Of a stretch of DNA of 64,000 nucleotides, positions 24,136 through 36,400 are shown piece after piece. The position numbers and the translations under genes were made by a program. Source of the DNA: Cordilura impudica (Eukaryota; Arthropoda; Insecta; Diptera; Scathophagidae). Under the pieces are notes generated by a model, which was not told the origin of the DNA, searched no databases, and worked only from the letters and a program-made list of their open reading frames with translations. Where the stretch lies: positions 12,376,168-12,440,167 of the forward strand of contig OY821519.1 of NCBI GenBank assembly GCA_963682025.1. Direction: 5' to 3'. The first letter of the stretch is position 1; the number at the start of each line of letters is the position of its first letter.

Positions 24136-24281
24136 TTATTTATTTAAGCCTTAGCTACACTTTTGTTAAAAAGTGAAAAGAGAAATCATTAATGTGCCTC
24201 TGATTCAATACAAGAAAAAATATTTAAAAAAAAAAGTTTGGTCTGAGAACGATAAATCCTGTGGAGATTTTGTTATACTGG

Positions 24282-26809
24282 AGAATTTCTTAACGCTCAG
24301 ACAATAAGCCAGAAAATAATCCACAGTGTTATCGAACATAAAGACCTTGACAGGCTTTTCTCAGAAAAATATATTAAGGCCATTTTATGGGCTTATGCCA
24401 AAATTAAACTGATATGTGCTCGAGCACAGGTAATTTAGAGCAGCCATTGTTGTTTTTTTTTTTTTGTCCCGTTAAGGACCTTAAATATACACATATACAA
24501 TCTCCGATTAAAAATGAAATTAATTCATCACAAGAGAAAATGGTTATCTCTTATAAAATTTCCGTTGATTTCTGAGAACTAAAAGAAAACTGAATGCAAT
24601 GGATGGCTTCAAATTCAGTTGCCTCAATAAATCCCTCTTCTCTGTGAACAACTTATATTCAAATATTTCAGAACTTTTCCAATGTTCACTCGATGAAATT
24701 CTGTTTCTTTCCTCAGATCCAAAAATATAATGGATTGTTAAAAAACTTTAATTTTGGTTTTACTTCTTCAAGAGGTCGTATGTGATGAACCAGACTATAT
24801 TTAAAAGAAAACTCTATTCAGCTTCAACGATTTCGATAGCAGTTCCAATTGCTAAATTATGGTCTATGCAATCAAAAATCAATATGTTCGAATTTCGGCT
24901 ACCAAAATCAAAGGGAGCATTTGTAAAATTTTTAAATATTTTAACATCAAAGCTCCATGACCAAATTCCATCAAAATTATTTATATAAGTATCTGCGACC
25001 TGCAACTTACATACAGGGCTTACATGGACAGACGGGCAATCAATTCTTCAATGATTCTGAACAAAAAATTAAGAAATACAATATGGACAGAAAAGTCCGT
25101 GGCCTAATAACACTGTACAACAAAATCAAAATTTTTACAAAATTACGAGGTCCAGCATATAAATTTTGATAGAGGAGACAAAAAAAGACAGATGTATCGG
25201 CGTTTTGGAAGTTTACATTTGAATTTCATTTAAGGGGGGGTTAAAGTTTCCCAGCTCTGGGAAGAGCAAAAAACACCATTACAACAGGGATTTAAGGGGT
25301 TAAAATGTTCCGCAAAAATATTCGCCGTGAAACTTTACTATAAGCCCCTAAATACATCAAAACGGAAAATTCAACCAGAAAGTCAGAAATAAGACATAAC
25401 AGAAGAGAGGTTAAGGTATATTTCGCATTTATTAAGAATTTTATTTTAAATTACCCCAAAATAAATTAAAATAAAATTCTTAAAAAATTCTTAATAAATA
25501 CAGATCGACTATGATAACATTGAAGGTTCCAAAATTCATATCAACAATGTTCAAATACGAATTACTCGTAGCATGTAGGTCAAGTATCGCAGTAGGTGCC
25601 ATAGTGCTCCCCAAACCAGCGTTAAATATTCTATAACCGTGGTATGTACTTAATAATCCAGTGTGAATTAATAGTATTAGGGTTGCGAACATCATCCACT
25701 CCGGTTTAAAATATGTTTTAAAATCATATGAAGCTGAACTAAAAATCAATAAAATATTCAATTCAGGTTAGAATTTAAATTTATTTTTTGTAAAAAAAAA
25801 AAAAAATCAAGAACCGGAACCCGAACCTGTACACTAAATTTTAATGAATCTATACCCATAACAAAGGATACGTAACCCTGCTTGATTGATAATTTTTCAA
25901 TTATCATTAAATCCTGTAATTATTATCGATAATTTTATAAACAATAGAACCAGCGTTGCCATATGTACAGATTTATCTGTTTCTTACAGATTTTTTGAAA
26001 TTACTGTAGTTTTTCCGATTTGTTGGCAAACTTTGATCTTCATGGTAAATGTACAATTAAGATCTTTTTTTTATAATTTATTAAAATGATCTTAAAACTT
26101 TATGAATCTTATAAAACGCACGAAATTATTGCTGACATTATTTTAAAATTTAAGCTTTCGAAATCAATTTAAACCTAAATTAATTTTACGTATCAATGAA
26201 TGGAGAACTACTTTTGCAGATGTTTCTCAATACGAGTATTTGAGGGTACGATATATTTTATCAAACAAATCAAACTTCAATAACTATAACTATTGCAAAA
26301 TTGGTGATGATTATGATAAAAATTAATAAAACTTTGTTGAAAATGCAGATTATATTATAGAAGAAGTGTTACATATGTCACAAAGATCTGGGTCTGATGT
26401 TATTATCAACATAAGAAAATCTCCATCGATCAATACAGGATAAATCTAATTTAAATCTTGAAGGTCCACAAGATCGAGTAGGAACCACAGCAGACAACGT
26501 AAGAAGATATAGAGAACATTATCAGAATAGATTTGGCTCTAGGAAATATCGCCCAATAAAAAATAGAAGCAAAAAAATGAAAAATGGTAAAAAAAACAAC
26601 TTCCGTACAAAACTCCCTAATGTGAAAAATGACCCAACTTTTTTTTTGACAATTTTTCATTTTTGGGCCATTTAACGTTTCTTTAGTTTTAGTAAATTGC
26701 AGTCGAAATCCATAAAAATTACTTTAAACAAATTTTTGTTTTGCTTTTTGTCTTCACATCCGCTTAAGAGATAAATATTGAGTATATATTTTTAATGCAT
26801 TCATATAAA
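24282..26809. other. Mixed intergenic sequence, no gene supported
   Basis: Around 24990-25080 there is worn sequence resembling the ACCTGCAG…TACATGGACACACAGACGG part of the 0.8-kb HINE-like family. Open frames at 24782-25169 and 25480-25761 show no recognisable domain, and the latter looks hydrophobic by chance. Nothing else supported. Confidence 0.4.
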
Positions 26810-27387
26810 CTAGCAGAGCCCAGCCCTCGAAATTAGGGTGCAAATTCTGTGAAATTTTTTTTTTCATTCAATTTGTTACTTTCAATGTTTTTGAGCCTAT
26901 TTAATTCATTAGAATTATTTCATTATAAATATTTGTTAATCACACATAAATAAGAATTTAAAGGTATTTGAACCACCTTGTATGCCACCTAAAGTTAAGC
27001 TCATTTTGGGCAATTCACAATTCAACACAGGGAGTGTGATATGCAATTATTGCAATGAAATTCGATTGTGATATTGTAGTCATTGCCGTTAACGTCCAAA
27101 ATTATTTCTCAATCCAACACAGGGCTTTTCATATACAATTTATGCAAACACATTAACAGATTTCATAAACACTCACACAGCATTGTATAATTTTAGGTAT
27201 GTGCTAGTAGCAATTTTAAATGAATTTTATTAAAAAAAAAAAATGTTCCAGACGGTGGGAATCTGTAAATCTGGTGGACAGCTAAAAAGAAATACCTTTC
27301 AAATAAGGTATGTTTGGTTAAAATTGGTTTAAAACTGACAATGTTACATCGGTCAAAGGAAATCGCCTTGCCTATTAATATTATAGA
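26810..27387 (-). mobile_element. Short Helitron, long variant
   Basis: CTAG at 26810, hairpin CCCTCGAAATTAGGGTG, TC end at 27386-27387. About 210 bp longer than the common type, with extra internal text (ACCACCTTGTATGCCACC, GTCATTGCCGTTAACG) also found in the variants at 57066 and 57909. Confidence 0.85.
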
Positions 27388-28013
27388 TACAGCGAAAAGT
27401 TGTAACAAAAAATCGCCAAAATAACAATTTTTAACAAAAACGCAATTTTTGGTTAAAATTTTTCATAAAGGAAGAAATGCAGGTTGTTCTTTACTTGTAA
27501 CTTTTTTCATTAATTAAGATTTTATAAAAAGCTATGTATATTATAAAACTTAAGTTCATAGGTTTTATTAAGGAACGAAATTGCGAGATATTAGAAGCTG
27601 GGTGTACCTCAGCTGCGGCGAAAAATTTTAATAAAAAACGCGCGATTTTTTTAAATTTTTCATAATGGAAGAAATGCCAGTTTTTAACTTTTTTTCATTA
27701 ATTACTACAACTTCAATAAACATTGCTGTCACAAACTCGTTTAAAAGCTGAGAGAATACAATTTAACACGTTGGTTTGATCGATTAACTCATTGCACACT
27801 ATTTTTTGTTTGCCATGTATGTGATCCTGATATTTTTTTGGTTTCGCACATATTTCATCGGCTAAAATGAAACGCATTAACAGAAAATCGCGCGATACAC
27901 CCAGCGTTTTAAAAATGCAAGCAACCAGTTTGGCGAAACTATTCAGCTCTTTTCACTGTCCATATTGTGATGCAGACACTGTTCAATTATTTTTTTTAAC
28001 TGTCTACTAAGTA

Positions 28014-28343
28014 TCTATAATATTAATAGGCTAGGCGATTTCTTGTGACCGATGTTTTGTTCTACCGTTTTATCCCGATTTTGACCAAACGTATTTTATT
28101 TGAAAGGTATTTCTTTTTGGCTGTTTTCCAGATTTCCAGATTTGTAATTTTGGCCTTCGTTTTGAGTAACTTGCATTTAAGTTGCTACATACACATACAT
28201 AAAATTATAATATGCTATGTTGTGTTAATTAGATTTGTTAATGTGTTTGCTAATGAGTTTGTTATCTTCATTCACCAAAAAAGTGTTGGTTTGTTGAAAA
28301 ATAGAGAAATTGCACTCGAATTTCGAGCGCTGGAATCTTCTAG
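28014..28343 (+). mobile_element. Short Helitron
   Basis: TCTATAATATTAATAGG … GGAATCTTCTAG|T, with a small internal deletion and the hairpin CTCGAATTTCGAG. Inserted in the dispersed repeat above. Confidence 0.85.
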
Positions 28344-28433
28344 TTTATACAATTACATTACGTAAGAAAAACCAAATTCATTACATAATTTTATGGGCTA
28401 TTTTCCCATAACAAAAATAAACCTATATATAAA

Positions 28434-28807
28434 TCTATAATATTAATAGGCTAGGCGATTTCTTGTGACCGATGTTTTGTTCTACCGTTTTATCCTGATT
28501 TTGTCCAAACGTATATTATTTGAAAGGTATTTCTTTTTAACCGTTTTGCAGATTTATAGATTTTTAATTTTTGTCCTTTATTTTGAGTAAATTGCATTTA
28601 AAGTTGCTACTAACACATGCATAAAATTATACAGTGCTATGTGTGTTTAGTAAATTTGTTAATATGTTTGTAATAAAAATGAGTTTGTTTTTTGTGTTGA
28701 TTTGTGAATTGGCTATAATTGATTAGCATACCTTTAGGGTCTTTATTTAATGAATAAAAAATTTTCCTAGAATTTGCACTCGAATTTCGAGGGCTGGAAT
28801 CTGTTAG
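28434..28807 (+). mobile_element. Short Helitron with TTAG end
   Basis: Full-length copy; the last four bases are TTAG instead of CTAG (…GGAATCTGTTAG). The empty counterpart at 20630-20925 shows the target as TATAAA|TA. Confidence 0.85.
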
Positions 28808-28948
28808 TAAATATTTAATTTTGCATAATTTTAATTGATTTTTGAGTGAACATTCACATGGAAAATATTGATTAATTTTTTGGTGTTTTTTTTTTAAACA
28901 TTTTCCGTATCGATGGGTAATTTTTGATATTTTTTGGGCGATTTTTTA

Positions 28949-30144
28949 TTATACCCTTCACACCTCAGTGGCAGAGGGTATATATAGGTTTGTCATTCCG
29001 TTTGTAACGCATCGAAGTAAATACCTGAGATACCAAAAATATATATTTTCTTGATCCTTATAACAAGGGAAGTTGATTTACCGATGACCGTCTGTCCGTC
29101 TGTCTGTGGAAATCACGATCACGCCGTCAATATCTAAGCTAGACCGCTCGTTTTTATATAAAATCGTTTACTAACAGCCCAAAGGAGTTGCTATTTAAAA
29201 TCGTCAAAATCGGTCAAAGGATTCACGAGCTATGAATGCAACTTTGAAAAAACTCTTGAAAAAATAAAATTTTTCAGTGTATTTGTTGTTTTTCTTAAGA
29301 TATGTATGTTGTATATATTGTAATTCTTCGGATTCTTGAAGTCTTTACAGTTGTGTGTATATTAATACTGCACGTGTCATATTGGCCTAAGCAAGTTTTA
29401 CCACATATTTTTTTATCATTGAAATTAAATATTAAAAATTAATAAAAATAAAAAATGGAAAATGAAAAATGAAAAATGAAAATTGAAAAATTAAATATGG
29501 AAAATGAAAATGAAAAATGGAAAATGAAAAATGCGAAATGAGAAATGGAAAATGAAAAATGAAAATGTAAAATAAAAAGTGGAAAATGGAAAATGAAAAA
29601 TTAAAAATGGAAAATGAAAAATTAAAAATGAAAATGAGAAATGGAAAATGAAAAATTAAAAATTAATAATGAAAAATGAAAATTGAGAAATGGAAAATGG
29701 AAAATGAAAGATGAGAAATGAAAAATGGAAAATAGAAAATGAAAAATGCAAAATGAAAAATGAAAAATTAAAAATGGAAAATGAAAAATGAAAAAATGCA
29801 AAATAGAATATGGAAAATGAAAAATGGAAAATTAAAAATGAAAAACGGAAAATGAAAAATTAAAAATGGAAAACGAAAAATAAAAAATCTATATTGAAAA
29901 TTGAAAAATGAAAAATGGAAATTGAAAAATTAAAAATGAAATATGAAAAATGAAAAATGAAAAATGAAAAATGAAAATTGAAAAATGAAAAATGAAAATG
30001 AAAATGGAAAATGGAAAATGAAAAATGAAAATGAAAAATTAAAAATGAAAAATGGAAAATGAGAAATGGAAAATGGAACATGAAAAATGAAAAATGAAAA
30101 ATGAAAAAAAAATTAAAATTGAAAAATGGAAAATGAAAAATGAA

Positions 30145-30176
<32 letters not shown>

Positions 30177-30200
30177 GGAAAATGAAAAAAGGAAAATTAA

Positions 30201-30240
<40 letters not shown>

Positions 30241-30869
30241 AAAAAATGGAAAATGGAATATATTCCATTTATTGAAAATAAAGAATGAAAAATAAAAAAA
30301 GAAAATTAAAACTTAAAATTTAAAAATGGAAAATGAAATATGAAAAATGGAAAACGGAAAACGAAAAATTAAAAATGGAAAATGAAAAATGAAAATTGGA
30401 AAATGAAAAATGATAATTGGAAAATGGAAAATGAAAAATGGAAAGTGAAAAATGGAAAATGAGAAATGAAAAATGAAAAATGGAAAATGAAAAATTTAAA
30501 ATTAAAAGTGGCAAATGGAAAAAGAAAAACTAAAAATAAAATATGAAAAATGGAAAGCGGAATATGGAAAATGAAAAATTGAAAATGTAAAATTAAAATA
30601 TAAAAATGAAAAATGGAAAACGGAAAATGAAATAAAAAATTGAAAATGAAAGATGAAAATTGAAAAATGGAAAATGAAAAATCGAAAATGGAAAATGAAA
30701 AAGCAAAAGTGGAAAATGGAAAATGAAAAATTAGATATTAAAAATGAAAAACGAAACATGAAAATTGAAAAGTTAAAAATGGAAAATGATAAAAAAAAAA
30801 TTAAAATTGAAAATGAAAAATGTGGAGGGTATCAAAGATTCGACCGCCGAATTTAACACTCTTACTTGT
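28949..30869 (+). mobile_element. HINE-type composite element (family 2), complete
   Basis: The 5' end is a hairpin (TATACCCTTCACACCTCAGT … GGCAGAGGGTATATATAGG) followed by GTTTGTCATTCCGTTTGTAA, ATATATATTTTCTTGATCC and GTCTGTCCGTCTGTCTGTGG, very like Drosophila DINE-1. The middle is a 1.4-kb GAAAAAT heptamer array. The 3' end reads GAGGGTATCAAAGATTCG, a CCGCCGAATTT arm, then AACACTCTTACTTG. DINE-1/HINE elements are non-autonomous relatives of Helentrons and have an internal mini- or microsatellite like this. No coding capacity. Confidence 0.6.
29450..30830 (+). repeat. GAAAAAT/GGAAAAT heptamer minisatellite
   Basis: About 1.4 kb of 7-bp units (GAAAAAT, GGAAAAT and single-base variants), almost pure A/G plus one T per unit. 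Because 7 and 3 are coprime, long open frames exist on both strands (for example 29860-30216 minus, an F-H-F-S/I-rich string). These are artefacts. Confidence 0.9.
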
Positions 30870-31800
30870 TTTTTTTTTTTTCAACTGGGCCGTTCTTCAT
30901 CAGACAACGAGATTTTCGACTGCAGAAATTTTCTGTTTCGATGAAATGCTGGAAGAATAAATGTTTTATATCTTGTATTTCTAAGGAGTTTTTTTTTCAT
31001 TAAGTTTATTAAGTTTATCGACAATTACTTATAATTTAATATAATTATAATTTAATTTAATTTTATAGCCGACACCGTAAGTTGCGAGTGCCTTAAAATT
31101 AAGTTTGTTGTAATTTTACATTATAATGTATACCCAAATAAATAAATAAAAAATAAAATAATTTAATTTTAATAATATTTTCTATCACTACTGTTACGAT
31201 ATGTAAATCGAAAAGAATGTCCGAGTTATCGATAATTTTATTTTTTCGAGTACTTGACAAATTTACAGCACGAAAAGTCCATTTTGTATTTATTTAATCA
31301 AGTCACAAATTCCGTTGGGAATAGATTTTATTTCGTTGGTACCTTTCCGAATGGATTTATTTTTGCATTTTTAGATTCCTTTCCTTTTCGTTATTCGATA
31401 TGTGTTCAAATACTTACTTTTCTATATTTTATTTTATTTAAGCAACCCTATTTCATTATTTTAAACGAACTAAGACGTTTCTGTTTTATATCATCCGATC
31501 ATGTTTTTATATTAATTTTGTGATAAATTTATGTTCGTTTTTTTTTTTTTTTTTTTTTTTGATAAAAGGCAAGCAAAATAATATTTGGAAGAAAAATTAT
31601 TGAAAATAATAAATTCCTTTTATTACAAAAAAAAATTTATTATGATTTAATATTGAACCAATGACCAAAAGTTAACTCCGTGACATAGCAGAATAAGGGA
31701 TTTCGGTCCTTTTTTGTCCACAAAAATAGAATTTTCGCTTAAATAGACCAAGCCAATTACTTAAACCGGACACCCCTAATGTTATGCTCCTGTTTAAACA
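30870..31800. other. AT-rich upstream region of the LMX1-type gene
   Basis: No repeat family recognised except simple A/T runs (a T24-like tract near 31540). An 89-codon open frame at 31254-31523 has no domain and lies in T-rich sequence. Likely upstream or promoter-distal DNA of the gene that follows. Confidence 0.4.
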
Positions 31801-32175
31801 TATTATTGTTGCCATGAGGCGACGATAAAATAGTCGAGTTGCAACATGAGCAATAACATAAAAAACTGTACAGTTATTTCAATAATTACAAAACCACAAA
31901 TTTACTAAAGTACAATCCAGCCAAATGGGCAATTGACCAGACAACAACCAACAAACTATTTGGACAAAAAAAAAAAAACATTTACACATTAACAAGGTCT
32001 ACACTCAATGTAGGAAGGAGTAGTAACAATAACAAGGCCACAAAAACAAATCCAGAACAAAACCACAAAACAAAATTTTATAGTGCAAAAAGCCAGATCA
32101 ACATACAAATCCAAACAATTGACAGGATATAAAATGTGACAGTAAAAAGTGTAGTAAATAGTTTGAAACTAAAAA
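31801..32175 (+). promoter_or_regulatory. Probable 5' leader of the LMX1-type gene, with small uORFs
   Basis: The composition shifts to the CAA/ACA-rich text common in fly 5' UTRs. Three tiny upstream ORFs are visible: ATG at 31925 (3 codons then TGA), and two start-stop pairs, ATGTAG at 32008 and ATGTGA at 32134. The leader runs into CTAAAAAATG at 32176, with a TAA in frame two codons upstream. No TATA or initiator could be assigned with confidence. Confidence 0.5.
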
Positions 32176-33437
32176 ATGTATCCTTTGTTTTGGTCTTTAG
32201 TTCCTTTAGATATTAAACCATGTCAGGCGGTAGTAACACAACAACAACTTTTACTACACCATCATCATCACCAACAGCAGCAGCAACATTCCCATAACAA
32301 CAACTCTTTAATGTCCATGAACGGAAATGAAAGAATGTTAACAACATCTACAGCAAATACTTCCGCCTCAAACAACAATAATACAACAACTGCTACAAGC
32401 CACAATAGCAACAACAGCTCTTCACCAGTAACGCCTCAACACACGACAACAAATTCCTCTCAATTGTCTGCCACACAAGTCAATGGTAGTCAATGTGCCT
32501 CATCGTGTATTTCAACTACATCTACGACTCTAACAAGTGCTGGAGGTGGTGGTGGTAGTGGTGCTGGTGGTATTGGTGAAGCTTTATCCAATGGTCACAA
32601 TCATAGTTGTAATAATAGTCGAAACAGCAGTCATGGTAGCAGTCAGGAAGCTCTTAATGACAATATGACGAACAACAGGACGTCAACAAATAATACAACA
32701 CAACAACATCAGCAACAGCAACAAACACAACAGTCATTGACAGTTCCAACACTTGTCAACGGAAGTTGTAACAACCACAATAGCAACTGTAGTCAAACAT
32801 CTACAAACAACAATAGCAGCAATACAACGTGTGATAACAAATCGTCAACAAATCCCTGTGGACCAGGGCCACCATCATCCTTAGCACAGCAACAACAGCT
32901 TCAATTGTCTTTACAACAACAACACCAACAAGCCTTAAATATATTGCAATGTTCAACCAATCGTCTAACATTAACCGAATGCAATTTGAACAGTAACAAC
33001 AATAGCAACAACAACAACAATAGTAATAATCATGCAATTGAAACAGCTTTAGCTATACAACACCACTTGCTGCAACAGCAATTGCATCACGCTACTGGCG
33101 GCTGTTCACATCCACATCAACATCCACCTCATTGTCATCCATCCTCCTCTCACAACCACCTTGATTCCCTATGTCCGTTAACGTTGCCATTGTCATTGTC
33201 ATCGAATGGCGGTGGTGTCAATGTCTCCTGCTCTACACCGTCATCCTCATCTAACACCTCCGTATCACCCCTGGCCTGCGGTTATTGTTGCCAACCAATT
33301 TGTGATCGTTATATAATGCGTGTCGTCGACACTTCATTCCACGAGAGCTGCCTTAAGTGTGCAACATGTTCGTTGCATTTGGTGCATTCCTGCTTTGCGC
33401 GTAATGGTAAACTTTACTGTCGCATAGACTATGAAAG
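32176..33437 (+). CDS. Lmx1: LMX1-type gene, coding exon 1 (low-complexity region and LIM1)
   Basis: Starts at the first ATG after an in-frame TAA (32170) and ends AG|GTAAGT, phase 2. CAA/CAG, AAC/AAT and CAT/CAC runs give poly-Q, poly-N and poly-H tracts. A Gly/Ala run lies near residues 121-132, and LIM1 fills the last 55 residues. One doubt remains about the start: residues 2-9 are coded by a pyrimidine-rich stretch ending GGTCTTTAG (32200) and again CCTTTAG (32209), which look like splice acceptors. If one is used, the true N-terminus comes from an upstream exon and the first 8-11 residues given here are intronic. Confidence 0.85.
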
Positions 33438-36400
33438 GTAAGTTGAATTGATGGAATCTTTGTTTGAGGATTTTAAGTTTTGTGTGTGTGTGTACAAATT
33501 TGTAGTTGTTGTGTTATTTTGTATGTAGTTTAAACATGGCATCTATGCCATGAAAAATATTTTTCTTTACCCAGCAATATTTTTAGTTCACAAAGATGTG
33601 GTTGACGACCAAGTTGCTTCAAATGTAATTCTCTACAGAGAACGATGCGGCTATTTGCGTTTCACCTCCATCACTTTTGTTATCCACTAGTCTTCAAATA
33701 AAGACGGAAGCAAAGTTTTTGGTCATATTCTATTAGATATGTCTAAAAATACACTGAGGACATATATTACACGAGGGTTACTAAAGGCAAATTTCATTGG
33801 TATTGAAAATACTCTCCATGAAAGTTGAAAATGTTTAAACGCCAACTAAGAAATGCTCAGTTGTTATTTGCGAAAATGCTCGCTGGGATGAGCTCAATAA
33901 TTCCTTCAAGAATTTGAACTGGAGACTTTGTTTTCTGGATAATAATGTTGATTTTGCTGCTTATTTTTATTTGTTCCTTTTACTCCTGCAAGAGCCCTGC
34001 GGGTTCCAGTCTATGGCTTGTTTAGCAATATCGTTGCTGCCGCTTGGTATGAAATTATGTATTCCTTCAAAGTGCATCTCGGCTAAACCGAATCAAAAAT
34101 CTTTGTTTAACCAGACTTACAAAAATGTAGGCAGATCTAGAGAGGAAGCATTCAGATATTGGCGTGAAAATAAAAATTCCGTTACCGAACTGCTACGAAA
34201 ACAGGGAAAACCCGAATGTACCAAAGTACTAAGATACCAAAAGTTTATTAACGAACAGTGACTCCGTGCTAAAGTACTTTTTGCTCCTCAAGGCAGCAAG
34301 AGATTTTGTCATTTGTTAAGGAGTAAGGAATAATACTAGTTCTACTGTACAAACTCTTATAATGAATGACCACTTACCACTGATAGCGATCAACCACTTC
34401 CCGATCTTGTTGAAGCTTATAATGCTGAAAATAACCGACCAAGTGCAATCTGCTCTGCGCTCTCAAAGTCGAAGGAGAGTATGATTAATTACCATATATT
34501 TCTGAACTTGGTGTAAGAAAAGTGGTTGCTCTAGATATTTGCAAGGAATTCGATCGCATGTGGCACGGTGAATGATATCATAGCTTACTGCATTTGGGGT
34601 CGGCATTGTCGTCTCTCGATTTATATCGAGTTTTCTCAGAGACTGTTCAATATGTGTCTCATCCAATGAGTTTCAGCTTAACTCAGGAATATCCCAAGGT
34701 TCTGTTCTTTCTAACACTATTTTCCTAATCTTTCCTAATGACCTATGTGTGACTATCCCGATCTAAAAGCCTTCTACTCTATGGGTCGTAGAACCAGGTT
34801 GAATGCAACTCCACATCGAACTGTGTTCTTCCCGCGCTTTTGGACTACCACAGCCACCACGATACTCCCCGAAGTGCCGTTCCCAAAAAAGCTATTTAAG
34901 GGTACAACAGGTTGTCGTCGCTCATCAGCAGCACTTGCAAAAACACGTACCTTCGATAACCACACATTTGTCTACTACGTTCGTTCTTACTAGATGTTAT
35001 TATCAGGTGGCCCTGATATGTACAACTTTCGGTACCAACTTTTCAACCGATTTCCGTCTCATGCGCGAAACACTGCATTGTCAAATGACTCATGCGCTCT
35101 TGGACTCGTCTTCCATCCGAAACTCTTGCCTACTTATTCTACTGCAATGGCCATCTTTACTAGGACTGGTACTAGCTCATCCATTCACAGCTTCGAATTT
35201 TTCGACTCATGCCTACCTCCGTCTACTACGCTCCGAACTTACTAATCGGCGCCATCATGCTAGATGATGCTTACGTCAACTTTCGGTAATTCGCTTTTCA
35301 ACTGGTCTCCGACTTGTCTTGGACGCTGTATTGACATGTGCACCTGTCTCAAACGCCTTTGACTCGTCTTCGACCCACCCTCTCGCTCAAATTCCTCCGT
35401 CATGGTATCTTGTCAGGACAACTGACGCACCCACACCCGGTCTCCGTATCGCTCATGTATCATCTTACCAACATTTCACCTTGGGACACCAATACAATTA
35501 TGGGATGTGACAACCATTTCATCTGGTAGGTTTTGACACCTCCAGTTTTGTTTTTGCTTGTGCTGCCTTTGACTTTGACGACGCTGTGAGGTAACCTGGG
35601 CTTAATAGCTTACCCGTGGTACCTTTTTATAGCCTTAGGTAAGGCTTCGCGCCAGTCTGGCCACATACTAGCCACTACCAAGTTGTTCCCCAAATAGAAT
35701 AGCACTTGGTGGACCTGACCTTAACCTTTAGCCGCTAGGAATAATCACCAGAATTAACTGGCTTTGCCTAGCGTTGCCCGGTACCACCACGTGGAGGTAG
35801 GTTATAGGCATGGGCGAAGTATCAACCGTCACTGGCGAACCAGTAACTTTATGATACAACTTTGCTCCCCAGACAGACAGAGAGTATAACTTAAAAGAAA
35901 GAGTTTAAAAACAAATTTTTATCGAAGCCATTTTTAAGGCAAATAAAAAAATTATAGTCGGTCAAAGCCGACTTTAAAATACCCTATATCATGCGTTTTG
36001 AGAGAGGGTCTTGAATCTAACTTTGATGAGGCAATATGGTCGATAAATACATGAAATTTCATTAAAATATATTTATATTTTCGACCTGTACTTTGACTCA
36101 GAAACTGATTCTAAGTCGATCGGTATAATTAAAGATGGGTCTATGTTAAATGTTTTTGGTAGTAACAAACATCATCACAAGCTCATGGTACTCTCATCCC
36201 ATACTGCTTTATTGTATATGTATAAAACAAAATAAAAATTAGTCAAAAATCGCGTTTCTCAACTCTGGAGACAATTTTTTGTTCAAAATTAATATTTATA
36301 TATGCATGTTCTATTTGAGGATAAAAAAAAAATAGATATTTGCATAATCTAATACTACATGAAGTGAAAATTCCGTGAACTAACAAAGAAAAACTAGTTT

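Larger units (their letters stand above)
23136..24281. mobile_element. TIR element with two nested Helitrons (copy 2)
   Basis: The ends (AGGCCACATTCGTAAAACCT … and the reverse of GTGGAGATTTTGTTATACTG) and the interior (AACATATTGAGGGCGTATGATT then TAGAGCAGAGGAGATGT) match the element at 15729-16545. It holds a minus-strand Helitron at the same place as that copy, and that Helitron holds another. Confidence 0.7.
27388..28948 (+). repeat. Dispersed repeat interrupted by two Helitrons
   Basis: The parts at 27890-28013, 28344-28433 and 28808-28900 join into the sequence found uninterrupted, on the other strand, at 20630-20925. The left part contains two related blocks (27440-27540 and 27615-27720, each with AAATTTTTCATAA.GGAAGAAATGC). 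Confidence 0.7.

Noticed and set aside
25480..25761. 93-codon minus-strand frame with membrane-like stretches
   Set aside because: Resembles no receptor or transporter I know, has no splice-consistent neighbours, and AT-rich DNA readily gives hydrophobic frames.
29860..30856. Several open frames of 64-118 codons on both strands giving F/H/S-rich or K/E/M-rich proteins
   Set aside because: They are translations of a 7-bp repeat, which stays open when its period-7 peptide has no stop. No gene.
32801..33037. 78-codon minus-strand frame rich in Cys/Tyr
   Set aside because: Antisense shadow of the Asn/Gln-coding repeats of LMX1-type exon 1.
34745..35529. Overlapping open frames of 63-154 codons in the GC-rich block
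   Set aside because: They overlap in different frames, lack domains and lie in an internally repeated, probably transposon-derived block. Higher GC alone makes frames longer.
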